Source: Proales similis
Taxonomy: Eukaryota; Rotifera; Eurotatoria; Ploima; Proalidae
Direction: 5' to 3'
DNA: 64,000 nucleotides
Assembly: GCA_019059635.1 (NCBI GenBank)
Contig: JAGVRJ010000004.1
Coordinates: 1,922,001-1,986,000, forward strand
Made by a program: the position numbers and the translations under genes. The notes under the pieces are model-generated. The model saw nothing but the letters and a program-made list of their open reading frames with translations. It searched no databases and was not told the DNA's origin. Within the stretch, counting starts at the first letter, position 1. Each line of letters opens with the position of its first letter. Positions 31,609 to 41,499 of this stretch are shown in pieces.

Positions 31609-33597
31609 TCAAAACTCTGAAAAAAGGAGAGAAGCTTTGCACCGATCGAGAATCCGAGAGAGCTGAGATTCGCTCATTAGGTTGATGCTGTAGCCATGCC
31701 GCAGCACATCAATCACCATCCAACAAGGTGCATCACTGTTTTGCAGCTCGATGAACAGCGATCTGAAGAAGAGCACGCCGTTGTAACTCTTTGCTACTCT
31801 CTTCTCCAATGGTGGCAACTGTGACCACGAGTCGGCCAGTAGCTGGGGTTGACTCAGATCAAGACGCTTTAGTTTGACCAGATTGCTTAGAGAGCTGGCC
31901 ACACAAACTGGATTTTCGTGCAGCTTTATCTCTTCAAGCTGATGAGCAGCATTAAAAATTGAAATATTCTGTAGATTATTGCGACTGACGTCTAGCTCTC
32001 GAAGCCGAGGCAATTTACTCAGCCCTCGCAGATCCGCAAGTTTGTTACTGGCAACGTTCAAGCGCTTCAATCCGATCAGATGATTGAGACCTTCGATTTG
32101 TTCAAGTTCGTTTGATTCAATAAAAAGACTTTGAAGCTGGGAATTGCCAGGCCAAAATTGGATTGTTTTCAATTTGTTGTCTGACAAGTCCAAGGTCTCA
32201 ATCTTCTCCATTCGCAGAGTGCAGTTTGAGACAGACTCAATCAGATTGGAGCTCAGAATTGCATACTTCATGCTCTCCGAATTGCACCAGCCAGTTAGGG
32301 AGCGGATTTGGTTGTGAGCTGCTTCCAAGCGAGATAGGGGGAGGCCCAGCAAAGGTCTGAGGCTTTTTATGAAGTTGTACGATACATTCACCAGTTTTAG
32401 TTGCTTAAGCTCTGAGAGCTGGCTTATGTCTTGAATCTGATTTTCACTTAAATACAAGCCATAAAGAGAAGTGGCACCACTCAGATCGGAAATGAGGCTA
32501 ATGTTGTTCTGGCGGAAGTCGGCGGCCCTAAGCGAAGGCAACATCGCTTGGATGGCGAGAATTCTGATTCGATTTCCCATAAGCGTGAGCCAGCTGAGCT
32601 CGCGCAAGTCACCAAGCAGAGGCAAAGACTCGAGCAAATTGAATGAGAGGTCCAGTTTAGTCAGTTTAGGCAAGTCGATAGTCCAATCGATTCGGCCAAT
32701 TCGGTTGTGGGCCAGATAAAGCACCTTCAGTCTTTTCAAAGTGCTTAATGACTCCAACCGACTGATTTGATTAAAATTCAAGTAAATTGATTCAAGTCTG
32801 TCTAAGGACCTGAGAACTGAAACATTGCTTATTCTGTTATTTCTTAATCGAATTTCTTGAATATTTTTTAGCCATTCGATAGAACTTATTTCACTTTGAT
32901 CTGCTTCTAGTCCAACCAAAGTGTCGCCAATTGTGAGATTTCGTCGACAAGCTGGATTGCCGCTGATCTTGACCTCTTTCAGTGAAGACATATTCGAAAG
33001 GCAAGACAAGTCGCGTAGATTGTTGAATCTCAGATTGACTACTTGAAGAGATTGGAGCCGGCAAATGTCGCCCAGTTGCTTCAGCCTATTACCATCAACG
33101 TTAAGATTCACAATGGATGGCAACTTGATCCGGCCAAGTTCGAACTTTTCCAAGCTGTTCTTGGACACGCTCAACTCTTTCAGATGAAGTAAGTCGGCCG
33201 TCAATCGAATGCTCTCCAAATGGTTGTAATTTAAATTCAAGAAAACAAGGTTGGGCAAGTCAGGAATTTCAATTTCGAATTTGCGCATTCCGAGTCGATT
33301 CAATCGAAGATCCAACTTTTCAAGTCGTTTCAGTTCGCCCAGACAGCCAAACGATTCCAGAAGGTTGCCTGAAAGTTCGAGTTCTGTCAAATTGTAAAGC
33401 TTGCAGATCGGATCTATACTCCTTAGCGCAGATCGCTCAACTGCCAACGAGTTGACAGAATCGGCCAAGATTTCGATTCCCTGAAGTTGAATGTCTGCTT
33501 GATTGCGAAAATACATTTTAGCGCCTCCTTTGTACAGGAGCCAGCCGATAGCCCAAATCCTGCCAAATAATGGAAATATGAATAGCGCCGTTTTCAT
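31609..33597 (-). CDS. LRR-10 (copy A): secreted leucine-rich-repeat protein, about 662 aa
   Basis: The frame is open from 33636, but Met at 33597 (MKTALFIFPLFGRIWA, then IGWLLYKG) aligns with the family start. The mature motif is IGW rather than IDW. LRRs are continuous, with LGMRKFEIEIPDLP and DWTIDLP islands. The C-terminal domain is LFFRSLFIEL, APCW (Trp replaces Ser), VLRHGYSINLM, then LDRCKASLLFSEF, a diverged tail. It has a type 2 promoter module upstream. An identical inverted copy is at 41500-43488, and a direct copy with a 1-nt deletion lies at 47726-49713. Confidence 0.88.
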   Translation of the reverse strand: MKTALFIFPLFGRIWAIGWLLYKGGAKMYFRNQADIQLQGIEILADSVNSLAVERSALRSIDPICKLYNLTELELSGNLLESFGCLGELKRLEKLDLRLNRLGMRKFEIEIPDLPNLVFLNLNYNHLESIRLTADLLHLKELSVSKNSLEKFELGRIKLPSIVNLNVDGNRLKQLGDICRLQSLQVVNLRFNNLRDLSCLSNMSSLKEVKISGNPACRRNLTIGDTLVGLEADQSEISSIEWLKNIQEIRLRNNRISNVSVLRSLDRLESIYLNFNQISRLESLSTLKRLKVLYLAHNRIGRIDWTIDLPKLTKLDLSFNLLESLPLLGDLRELSWLTLMGNRIRILAIQAMLPSLRAADFRQNNISLISDLSGATSLYGLYLSENQIQDISQLSELKQLKLVNVSYNFIKSLRPLLGLPLSRLEAAHNQIRSLTGWCNSESMKYAILSSNLIESVSNCTLRMEKIETLDLSDNKLKTIQFWPGNSQLQSLFIESNELEQIEGLNHLIGLKRLNVASNKLADLRGLSKLPRLRELDVSRNNLQNISIFNAAHQLEEIKLHENPVCVASSLSNLVKLKRLDLSQPQLLADSWSQLPPLEKRVAKSYNGVLFFRSLFIELQNSDAPCWMVIDVLRHGYSINLMSESQLSRILDRCKASLLFSEF

Positions 33598-34187
33598 CCT
33601 TAAATTATCAAGAATGTTTGGAATTAGCGATTGCAAGAATTGCGGAAAATCTCAGTTAATTGAATTTACATGTTCCACAAGTTTTTTTCGTCGAGTTCAA
33701 TAAGAGCTTCAACAAGTGCTCTTTTCATATGGCAGGAACAGGCACGCCTTCTCTGCTCTGCTCATTTCTTATTAAACAACTAAACGTGCATGATGCAGTT
33801 CCCTAAATTACCGAGCATTTCCATTATATTCGCATCTGAAAATGAATATTTCCCTATTTTAAATCTCAGACAAAGTCAACTCATTTCTTCTCAAATCAAT
33901 ATTTCTGTAGCTTTTAAACCTAAACTTGTCGTCCTTCATCATTCCAAAAGCATGCACGGCTATAAATGTTGTAAAGACAGCCACAGCGCTCCCCCTTAAC
34001 TTTTTTATTTCGGCTTAAAATTCTTTAATATAAAATAGGGACGTGCTTTTGGGGAGAAGACATATTTTGTTTCATTTCGAGTGGATTTTGTGAAATGAAT
34101 CTTTTACTGCTTTCAATCAGGATACTTAACATGATTATCAAAAGAAACGCTTTTAATTTTTCTTAATAGAGATATGGTAAAAGTGGA
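33598..34187 (-). promoter_or_regulatory. LRR-10 upstream region with type 2 module
   Basis: Positions 33738-33807 carry the module shared with LRR-8 and LRR-4 (ggcacgcc...ctcatttcttattaaacaac...gtgcatgatgcagttccct). A CACGTC core (reverse complement 34040-34045) lies 443 nt before the start. Nothing else is recognised. Confidence 0.5.
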
Positions 34188-36191
34188 CTAGAGAGAAAGT
34201 GGGCATTTGTGGACAGTCTGCAAAAACTGAGACTCGCTCATCAAATTGATGCAGTAGCCTCGACGCAACATGTCAATCACCATCGAACAAGGCAGATGGT
34301 TGTTCTCTATTTGAATGAACAGGGACCGATAGAAGAATATGCCTTTGTAGCCTTTGACCACTCTCTTTTCCAATGCTGGCAGGTGTTTCCACGAGTTGAC
34401 CAAAAGCTGGCCCGGACCCAAATAAAGACGCTTCAGCTGAATAAGATTGTCAAGAGGAGTGTCCAGAATCAATGGATTGTTGCTCAGTTTTAGTTCCTCG
34501 AGTTCAGTAAGACGGTTGAAAATAGACGACTGTCGCAGATTGTTGTCGCTCACGTCCAAGGTTTGCAATCGAGTCAAATTTTGTATTCCGGAAAGATGCG
34601 AAAGCTTGTTATCAGTAGCATTCAGCAGCCGCAAATTTTTCAAATGCTGCAGTCCTTCAATCTCATTCAGCTGGTTAGAATTGATAGTCAGACTCCAAAG
34701 ATTAGAGTTCTCAGGCCAGAGTTGAATTGTTTTCAACCGATTGTTTGACAGGTGCAGACTATTAATTTCATTCATTCCTTGAATACAGCTCGCAACTGAC
34801 TCGATCTGATTTGAATCGAGAAATAGACTAATTAGGTTTTCTGAATGGCACACACCGCTCATTGATTTGATCTTGTTTTGATTGGCAGACAAGTATGTAA
34901 AATTAAGATCCCGAAGAGGCTCTAGACTCTCGATCAGATTGTGCGACAAATCCAGCATGTCGATACTTTTGAGCCTAGACAATTCGCTGATGTCCTCTAT
35001 TTGATTTTGATTTAGATTGAGATAAACCAGAGAGCCGGCGCCGCTCAGATCTAAAATTTGACTTAAATTGTTGCTTTGTAAGCTGATATACGACAGCGAT
35101 GGCAGTGATCCTTCAAGGCGCAAAATCCGTATTCGATTACCCTGAAGTAAGAGCCAGTTAAGCTTGGGCATTTCTGCGAATTTGGGCATTTCATCGAGCA
35201 AATTAAACGATAGATCCAATCTAAAGAGCTCTGGTAGATCAATTTTCCATTCAATTCGCTCAATTTGATTGTGAGCCAGACTTAGTGTCTGCAGGCTAGT
35301 CAAGGAGCTCAACGAGTCCAAAATGCTTATTTGATTAAAATTCAGAGAGAGGTGCATGAGCCTGGCCAGATTATTCAGCACTGACACATTTCTTATTCGG
35401 TTATGCTTCAGTTCAATTCGTTCAATTCTGTCGTATGCTCGAAGCCATTCAATAGATTCAATTTCACATTTATCGAGTTCTAACTCGATTACACTCTTGT
35501 TTATCGTGAGATTTGCACTGCCAACTTGGTTGCCACCGATATCGACCTCTTGCAAAGACTGCATTGTCGAAAGGCATGAAAAGTCACTGATATAATTGGA
35601 TGCGGTATTAATCACTTGAAGAGACTCGAGCTGGCAAATATTGCCGATTTCTCTTAGTCGATTACCATCAATACTGAGCCGAACAAGCGATGGTAGAGTT
35701 TTCTCGCCAAGTTCAAAAGTTTCCAGCCTGTTTCTGCGTATGCTCAACTGTTCTAGATGTTGTAATTCGCATCTGAATCGAATACTCTGCAGTCGATTGC
35801 TGTCCAAGTTCAGGTATGCAAGCTTGGGCAAATCAGGAATTTCAATTTCGAATTTGCGCATTCCCAGTCGATTCGATTGAAGATTCAAGTGTTGAAGCTG
35901 TTTCAGTTGACTCATACAGCCAAAAGATTCAACGAGGTTTTCTGAAAGATCGAGTCTTGTCAAATTGTAAAGCTTGCAAATCGGATCGATGTTCCGAAGC
36001 GCCGATCGTTCGATTCTCAACAAGTTGAGAGAATCGGCCAGCATTTCGATGCCTTGGAGATGAATGTTGACACGGCCATTTGAATCAAGTTTAGAATCGT
36101 CTTTAAAGAGGAGCCAGTCAATAGCCCGCAAGCTATTGAACAAGTTCAATAAAATGACTAATGTTTTTATTTCAACAATGTTGATTTTCAT
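34188..36191 (-). CDS. LRR-11 (copy A): secreted leucine-rich-repeat protein, 667 aa
   Basis: Single exon. The signal peptide is MKINIVEIKTLVILLNLFNS (LRA follows), with mature start IDWLLFKD. About 22 LRRs, with an LGMRKFEIEIPDLP island and EWKIDLP in place of WTIDLP. The C-terminal domain is FFYRSLFIQI, LPCS, MLRRGYCINLM, HKCPLSL. The last ~150 codons are nearly the same as LRR-9 (offset 5171 nt), whereas the N-terminal half differs. An identical inverted copy is at 38906-40909; a direct copy with a 1-nt insertion is at 50269-52308. Confidence 0.88.
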   Translation of the reverse strand: MKINIVEIKTLVILLNLFNSLRAIDWLLFKDDSKLDSNGRVNIHLQGIEMLADSLNLLRIERSALRNIDPICKLYNLTRLDLSENLVESFGCMSQLKQLQHLNLQSNRLGMRKFEIEIPDLPKLAYLNLDSNRLQSIRFRCELQHLEQLSIRRNRLETFELGEKTLPSLVRLSIDGNRLREIGNICQLESLQVINTASNYISDFSCLSTMQSLQEVDIGGNQVGSANLTINKSVIELELDKCEIESIEWLRAYDRIERIELKHNRIRNVSVLNNLARLMHLSLNFNQISILDSLSSLTSLQTLSLAHNQIERIEWKIDLPELFRLDLSFNLLDEMPKFAEMPKLNWLLLQGNRIRILRLEGSLPSLSYISLQSNNLSQILDLSGAGSLVYLNLNQNQIEDISELSRLKSIDMLDLSHNLIESLEPLRDLNFTYLSANQNKIKSMSGVCHSENLISLFLDSNQIESVASCIQGMNEINSLHLSNNRLKTIQLWPENSNLWSLTINSNQLNEIEGLQHLKNLRLLNATDNKLSHLSGIQNLTRLQTLDVSDNNLRQSSIFNRLTELEELKLSNNPLILDTPLDNLIQLKRLYLGPGQLLVNSWKHLPALEKRVVKGYKGIFFYRSLFIQIENNHLPCSMVIDMLRRGYCINLMSESQFLQTVHKCPLSL

Positions 36192-36656
36192 TTTTTTTTA
36201 TGGCAAACCAACAAATTTGATCTAAATCGCTAACTAAGGCACCACTTCCAAAGTCAATTAGCGAAGTGAAAGCAAGATTGGCAACGTGTTTTTGTCAGGC
36301 TAGGCTCGGATCCTAGAAAGTTGGTCCTATTTGCCAGATTGGTTCGTGATCGCAAGTTAAGATGAAAGTCGCTGAGTTGTTCAAACCTACACGAGCTAGC
36401 ATGGCTTCTCTCCCAAGCAGATATTTGAACAGACACTTGATCTTGGCCAAGCGAATATTTGCGCGAAATGTCTTTTAACATCAGCAAGCTTCTGACTGAA
36501 TCCATTTGGTCTCGAGGTGTTATTTGCCACGTCTGCTTTCTGACTTTCGCTTTAAAGCACAACGCAGTGCATTTTCTGTCGCGCAACAACGTTTGCTTTG
36601 TCCGTGCGTTCGATTGATATGGAAATCTGAAAGTGATTGCTTGCCCTTTTGGTTAG
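36192..36656 (-). promoter_or_regulatory. LRR-11 upstream region with type 1 module
   Basis: On the minus strand the core CACGTT (reverse complement 36283-36288) is about 92 nt before the start, in the context gacaaaaacacgttgcc. The block caatctggcaaatag lies near 36330-36344 and the distal element at 36425-36470 (catttcgcgcaaatattcgc, then ttggccaagatcaagtgtct). Equivalent copies lie at 38627-38814 and 52400-52587. Confidence 0.55.
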
Positions 36657-36923
36657 TTTTATGAGCCAGATTTCAGACCAAAATTCAACGTTTTTAAGGT
36701 CTAAATAAGAGACTTTTTTCATCCTGAATTGGAGAATTTCTATTCCGAACGAGCGCAATCCGACTCCATTTGATTAAATGTATTCACATCCAAGTTATTT
36801 CAGACCGTGCAAGCCACTAAATGTTTCGACAAGGTTATTCATGTCAAAATGTGATGGTCACAAACCGAAACTAAGCACGAATGGCTGTATTTTCAAGTAG
36901 TTGAAAGAGTGACTTCCATTCCT
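36657..36923 (-). pseudogene. Decayed LRR gene fragment (copy A)
   Basis: Read on the minus strand, the segment gives NNLVETFSGLHGLK, two stops, then SNGVGLRSFGIEIL and VSYLDLKN. These match in order the family N-terminal blocks NLVESFGCLxxLKQL, SNRLGMRSFEIEIP and LxYLNLxxN. Stops and frame changes show it is dead. It lies upstream of LRR-11 and is repeated at 38174-38440 and 52774-53040. The outer limits are approximate. Confidence 0.6.
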
Positions 36924-37299
36924 TCGATAAGTTAAATTACAAGCTTGCCTGCTGTAGGCCTGAGCCTGTTGCTCACAAAGTTGAACACTTTAATAAAAGA
37001 CTGATTTTTAATAAAAGGAGTTAGTTTCCAATTCCAAAGTCTCAATTGGCTTTTTCAAACTGTTCGATTGTCTTCCGGCCTCTTTATTAGCTCATATCTA
37101 TGAAAATGGTCATAAGAGCCTGTTTGGCCTATTTGATCAGGCAAATAATTAAATGAGAGAGTGGGAAATGAAGAATGCCACGGCAACGAGAATCGATAAT
37201 CTTTATATTGAAAAGCTTCAGTCAAGGCGCAGCACAGTTGCCATTTTGTTGGAGAGTAGAGAAATATTAATTTGAGAAAGGGAAACAGTCAGAAAAGAC

Positions 37300-37384
37300 A
37301 TGGCAGCGTTCAGAGTGTGGCCACTCGCTCTGTGGCTTTTGACTGCGATTTCATTCCTCTCTTCAATCACTGAGCCATCCGCAG
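37300..37384 (+). other. Orphan signal-peptide first exon, polycystin-gene type (copy A)
   Basis: ATG at 37300 opens a signal peptide (MAAFRVWPLALWLLTAISFL, then SSITEPSA) followed by a donor ggtattt after one base of the next codon. The length (85 nt) and phase 1 match the first exons of the two polycystin-like genes (82 nt and 73 nt, both phase 1). No WSC exon follows before the inverted-repeat boundary at 37400 or in the spacer, so it appears to be the cut-off 5' end of another such gene. It is repeated at 37713-37797 (-) and 53417-53501 (+). Confidence 0.45.
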
Positions 37385-37400
37385 GTATTTCACATTCAAG

Positions 37401-37696
37401 CACCGACGGCTGTATTGATTGAAAAAAATTGCATGAAAAACGAGAGGTTGATGAATATAGGGCAGGGAGAATAGAGGGAAGAGAAGGAGCTACTTTTCGC
37501 GAAACACAACGTAGGGCCTATTGATTCTCCAGCAGAACAGAGAGCAGTTTTCAAAGCTTATTCCGAAATTATCTGAATTGAGTGCCAGCGGCTTGAGGGT
37601 GGTGGGCACTGCATGACAGCCCAAATTCACAAATCGAGGATTAGCTAATTCGGCTAACTTTGGATGTCAACTACCGAGAGAGAGAGAGAGAGAGTT
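37401..37696. other. Spacer at the centre of palindrome 1
   Basis: This 296-bp sequence lies between the inverted arms A and B and has no copy elsewhere in the window. It ends with a (GA)n run at 37676-37694 directly at the start of arm B. I see no exon in it on either strand. Confidence 0.8.
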
Positions 37697-37712
37697 CTTG
37701 AATGTGAAATAC

Positions 37713-37797
37713 CTGCGGATGGCTCAGTGATTGAAGAGAGGAATGAAATCGCAGTCAAAAGCCACAGAGCGAGTGGCCACACTCTGAACGCTGCCAT
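37713..37797 (-). other. Orphan signal-peptide first exon (copy B)
   Basis: Mirror image of the exon at 37300-37384, with the same start and phase 1 donor. On this strand the donor is followed by the (GA)n run and spacer, and no downstream WSC exon is seen. Confidence 0.45.
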
Positions 37798-38173
37798 GTC
37801 TTTTCTGACTGTTTCCCTTTCTCAAATTAATATTTCTCTACTCTCCAACAAAATGGCAACTGTGCTGCGCCTTGACTGAAGCTTTTCAATATAAAGATTA
37901 TCGATTCTCGTTGCCGTGGCATTCTTCATTTCCCACTCTCTCATTTAATTATTTGCCTGATCAAATAGGCCAAACAGGCTCTTATGACCATTTTCATAGA
38001 TATGAGCTAATAAAGAGGCCGGAAGACAATCGAACAGTTTGAAAAAGCCAATTGAGACTTTGGAATTGGAAACTAACTCCTTTTATTAAAAATCAGTCTT
38101 TTATTAAAGTGTTCAACTTTGTGAGCAACAGGCTCAGGCCTACAGCAGGCAAGCTTGTAATTTAACTTATCGA

Positions 38174-38440
38174 AGGAATGGAAGTCACTCTTTCAACTAC
38201 TTGAAAATACAGCCATTCGTGCTTAGTTTCGGTTTGTGACCATCACATTTTGACATGAATAACCTTGTCGAAACATTTAGTGGCTTGCACGGTCTGAAAT
38301 AACTTGGATGTGAATACATTTAATCAAATGGAGTCGGATTGCGCTCGTTCGGAATAGAAATTCTCCAATTCAGGATGAAAAAAGTCTCTTATTTAGACCT
38401 TAAAAACGTTGAATTTTGGTCTGAAATCTGGCTCATAAAA
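38174..38440 (+). pseudogene. Decayed LRR gene fragment (copy B)
   Basis: Mirror copy of the relic at 36657-36923. In + orientation the readable part is NNLVETFSGLHGLK near 38256, followed after stops by GLRSFGIEIL near 38338. Confidence 0.6.
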
Positions 38441-38905
38441 CTAACCAAAAGGGCAAGCAATCACTTTCAGATTTCCATATCAATCGAACGCACGGACAAA
38501 GCAAACGTTGTTGCGCGACAGAAAATGCACTGCGTTGTGCTTTAAAGCGAAAGTCAGAAAGCAGACGTGGCAAATAACACCTCGAGACCAAATGGATTCA
38601 GTCAGAAGCTTGCTGATGTTAAAAGACATTTCGCGCAAATATTCGCTTGGCCAAGATCAAGTGTCTGTTCAAATATCTGCTTGGGAGAGAAGCCATGCTA
38701 GCTCGTGTAGGTTTGAACAACTCAGCGACTTTCATCTTAACTTGCGATCACGAACCAATCTGGCAAATAGGACCAACTTTCTAGGATCCGAGCCTAGCCT
38801 GACAAAAACACGTTGCCAATCTTGCTTTCACTTCGCTAATTGACTTTGGAAGTGGTGCCTTAGTTAGCGATTTAGATCAAATTTGTTGGTTTGCCATAAA
38901 AAAAA

Positions 38906-40909
38906 ATGAAAATCAACATTGTTGAAATAAAAACATTAGTCATTTTATTGAACTTGTTCAATAGCTTGCGGGCTATTGACTGGCTCCTCTTTAAAGACGA
39001 TTCTAAACTTGATTCAAATGGCCGTGTCAACATTCATCTCCAAGGCATCGAAATGCTGGCCGATTCTCTCAACTTGTTGAGAATCGAACGATCGGCGCTT
39101 CGGAACATCGATCCGATTTGCAAGCTTTACAATTTGACAAGACTCGATCTTTCAGAAAACCTCGTTGAATCTTTTGGCTGTATGAGTCAACTGAAACAGC
39201 TTCAACACTTGAATCTTCAATCGAATCGACTGGGAATGCGCAAATTCGAAATTGAAATTCCTGATTTGCCCAAGCTTGCATACCTGAACTTGGACAGCAA
39301 TCGACTGCAGAGTATTCGATTCAGATGCGAATTACAACATCTAGAACAGTTGAGCATACGCAGAAACAGGCTGGAAACTTTTGAACTTGGCGAGAAAACT
39401 CTACCATCGCTTGTTCGGCTCAGTATTGATGGTAATCGACTAAGAGAAATCGGCAATATTTGCCAGCTCGAGTCTCTTCAAGTGATTAATACCGCATCCA
39501 ATTATATCAGTGACTTTTCATGCCTTTCGACAATGCAGTCTTTGCAAGAGGTCGATATCGGTGGCAACCAAGTTGGCAGTGCAAATCTCACGATAAACAA
39601 GAGTGTAATCGAGTTAGAACTCGATAAATGTGAAATTGAATCTATTGAATGGCTTCGAGCATACGACAGAATTGAACGAATTGAACTGAAGCATAACCGA
39701 ATAAGAAATGTGTCAGTGCTGAATAATCTGGCCAGGCTCATGCACCTCTCTCTGAATTTTAATCAAATAAGCATTTTGGACTCGTTGAGCTCCTTGACTA
39801 GCCTGCAGACACTAAGTCTGGCTCACAATCAAATTGAGCGAATTGAATGGAAAATTGATCTACCAGAGCTCTTTAGATTGGATCTATCGTTTAATTTGCT
39901 CGATGAAATGCCCAAATTCGCAGAAATGCCCAAGCTTAACTGGCTCTTACTTCAGGGTAATCGAATACGGATTTTGCGCCTTGAAGGATCACTGCCATCG
40001 CTGTCGTATATCAGCTTACAAAGCAACAATTTAAGTCAAATTTTAGATCTGAGCGGCGCCGGCTCTCTGGTTTATCTCAATCTAAATCAAAATCAAATAG
40101 AGGACATCAGCGAATTGTCTAGGCTCAAAAGTATCGACATGCTGGATTTGTCGCACAATCTGATCGAGAGTCTAGAGCCTCTTCGGGATCTTAATTTTAC
40201 ATACTTGTCTGCCAATCAAAACAAGATCAAATCAATGAGCGGTGTGTGCCATTCAGAAAACCTAATTAGTCTATTTCTCGATTCAAATCAGATCGAGTCA
40301 GTTGCGAGCTGTATTCAAGGAATGAATGAAATTAATAGTCTGCACCTGTCAAACAATCGGTTGAAAACAATTCAACTCTGGCCTGAGAACTCTAATCTTT
40401 GGAGTCTGACTATCAATTCTAACCAGCTGAATGAGATTGAAGGACTGCAGCATTTGAAAAATTTGCGGCTGCTGAATGCTACTGATAACAAGCTTTCGCA
40501 TCTTTCCGGAATACAAAATTTGACTCGATTGCAAACCTTGGACGTGAGCGACAACAATCTGCGACAGTCGTCTATTTTCAACCGTCTTACTGAACTCGAG
40601 GAACTAAAACTGAGCAACAATCCATTGATTCTGGACACTCCTCTTGACAATCTTATTCAGCTGAAGCGTCTTTATTTGGGTCCGGGCCAGCTTTTGGTCA
40701 ACTCGTGGAAACACCTGCCAGCATTGGAAAAGAGAGTGGTCAAAGGCTACAAAGGCATATTCTTCTATCGGTCCCTGTTCATTCAAATAGAGAACAACCA
40801 TCTGCCTTGTTCGATGGTGATTGACATGTTGCGTCGAGGCTACTGCATCAATTTGATGAGCGAGTCTCAGTTTTTGCAGACTGTCCACAAATGCCCACTT
40901 TCTCTCTAG
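38906..40909 (+). CDS. LRR-11 (copy B): secreted LRR protein, 667 aa
   Basis: The predicted protein is identical to LRR-11 copy A, with the same signal peptide, LRR body and C-terminal domain ending HKCPLSL. It keeps its full type 1 promoter module (38627-38814), so if the rearrangement is real this is an intact extra gene copy in the opposite orientation. The relic and orphan exon precede it as in copy A. Confidence 0.88.
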   Translation: MKINIVEIKTLVILLNLFNSLRAIDWLLFKDDSKLDSNGRVNIHLQGIEMLADSLNLLRIERSALRNIDPICKLYNLTRLDLSENLVESFGCMSQLKQLQHLNLQSNRLGMRKFEIEIPDLPKLAYLNLDSNRLQSIRFRCELQHLEQLSIRRNRLETFELGEKTLPSLVRLSIDGNRLREIGNICQLESLQVINTASNYISDFSCLSTMQSLQEVDIGGNQVGSANLTINKSVIELELDKCEIESIEWLRAYDRIERIELKHNRIRNVSVLNNLARLMHLSLNFNQISILDSLSSLTSLQTLSLAHNQIERIEWKIDLPELFRLDLSFNLLDEMPKFAEMPKLNWLLLQGNRIRILRLEGSLPSLSYISLQSNNLSQILDLSGAGSLVYLNLNQNQIEDISELSRLKSIDMLDLSHNLIESLEPLRDLNFTYLSANQNKIKSMSGVCHSENLISLFLDSNQIESVASCIQGMNEINSLHLSNNRLKTIQLWPENSNLWSLTINSNQLNEIEGLQHLKNLRLLNATDNKLSHLSGIQNLTRLQTLDVSDNNLRQSSIFNRLTELEELKLSNNPLILDTPLDNLIQLKRLYLGPGQLLVNSWKHLPALEKRVVKGYKGIFFYRSLFIQIENNHLPCSMVIDMLRRGYCINLMSESQFLQTVHKCPLSL

Positions 40910-41499
40910 TCCACTTTTACCATATCTCTATTAAGAAAAATTAAAAGCGTTTCTTTTGATAATCATGTTAAGTATCCTGATTGAAAGCAGTAAAAGATTC
41001 ATTTCACAAAATCCACTCGAAATGAAACAAAATATGTCTTCTCCCCAAAAGCACGTCCCTATTTTATATTAAAGAATTTTAAGCCGAAATAAAAAAGTTA
41101 AGGGGGAGCGCTGTGGCTGTCTTTACAACATTTATAGCCGTGCATGCTTTTGGAATGATGAAGGACGACAAGTTTAGGTTTAAAAGCTACAGAAATATTG
41201 ATTTGAGAAGAAATGAGTTGACTTTGTCTGAGATTTAAAATAGGGAAATATTCATTTTCAGATGCGAATATAATGGAAATGCTCGGTAATTTAGGGAACT
41301 GCATCATGCACGTTTAGTTGTTTAATAAGAAATGAGCAGAGCAGAGAAGGCGTGCCTGTTCCTGCCATATGAAAAGAGCACTTGTTGAAGCTCTTATTGA
41401 ACTCGACGAAAAAAACTTGTGGAACATGTAAATTCAATTAACTGAGATTTTCCGCAATTCTTGCAATCGCTAATTCCAAACATTCTTGATAATTTAAGG

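Larger units (their letters stand above)
28631..37400. repeat. Copy A of the triplicated LRR-9/-10/-11 block
   Basis: This 8.8-kb segment holds LRR-9, LRR-10, LRR-11, an LRR relic and an orphan first exon. Positions 30368-37400 recur inverted as copy B (37697-44729; coordinates sum to 75097 throughout, with no indel detected). Positions 28631-37393 recur directly as copy C (44748-53510; offset 16117 apart from two 1-nt indels). Confidence 0.95.

Noticed and set aside
36254-36589. 111-codon open frame upstream of LRR-11 (also in copies B and C), and a 97-codon frame at 31136-31429
   Set aside because: Both overlap the conserved type 1 promoter blocks and have no signal peptide or recognisable motif; they are more likely chance frames.
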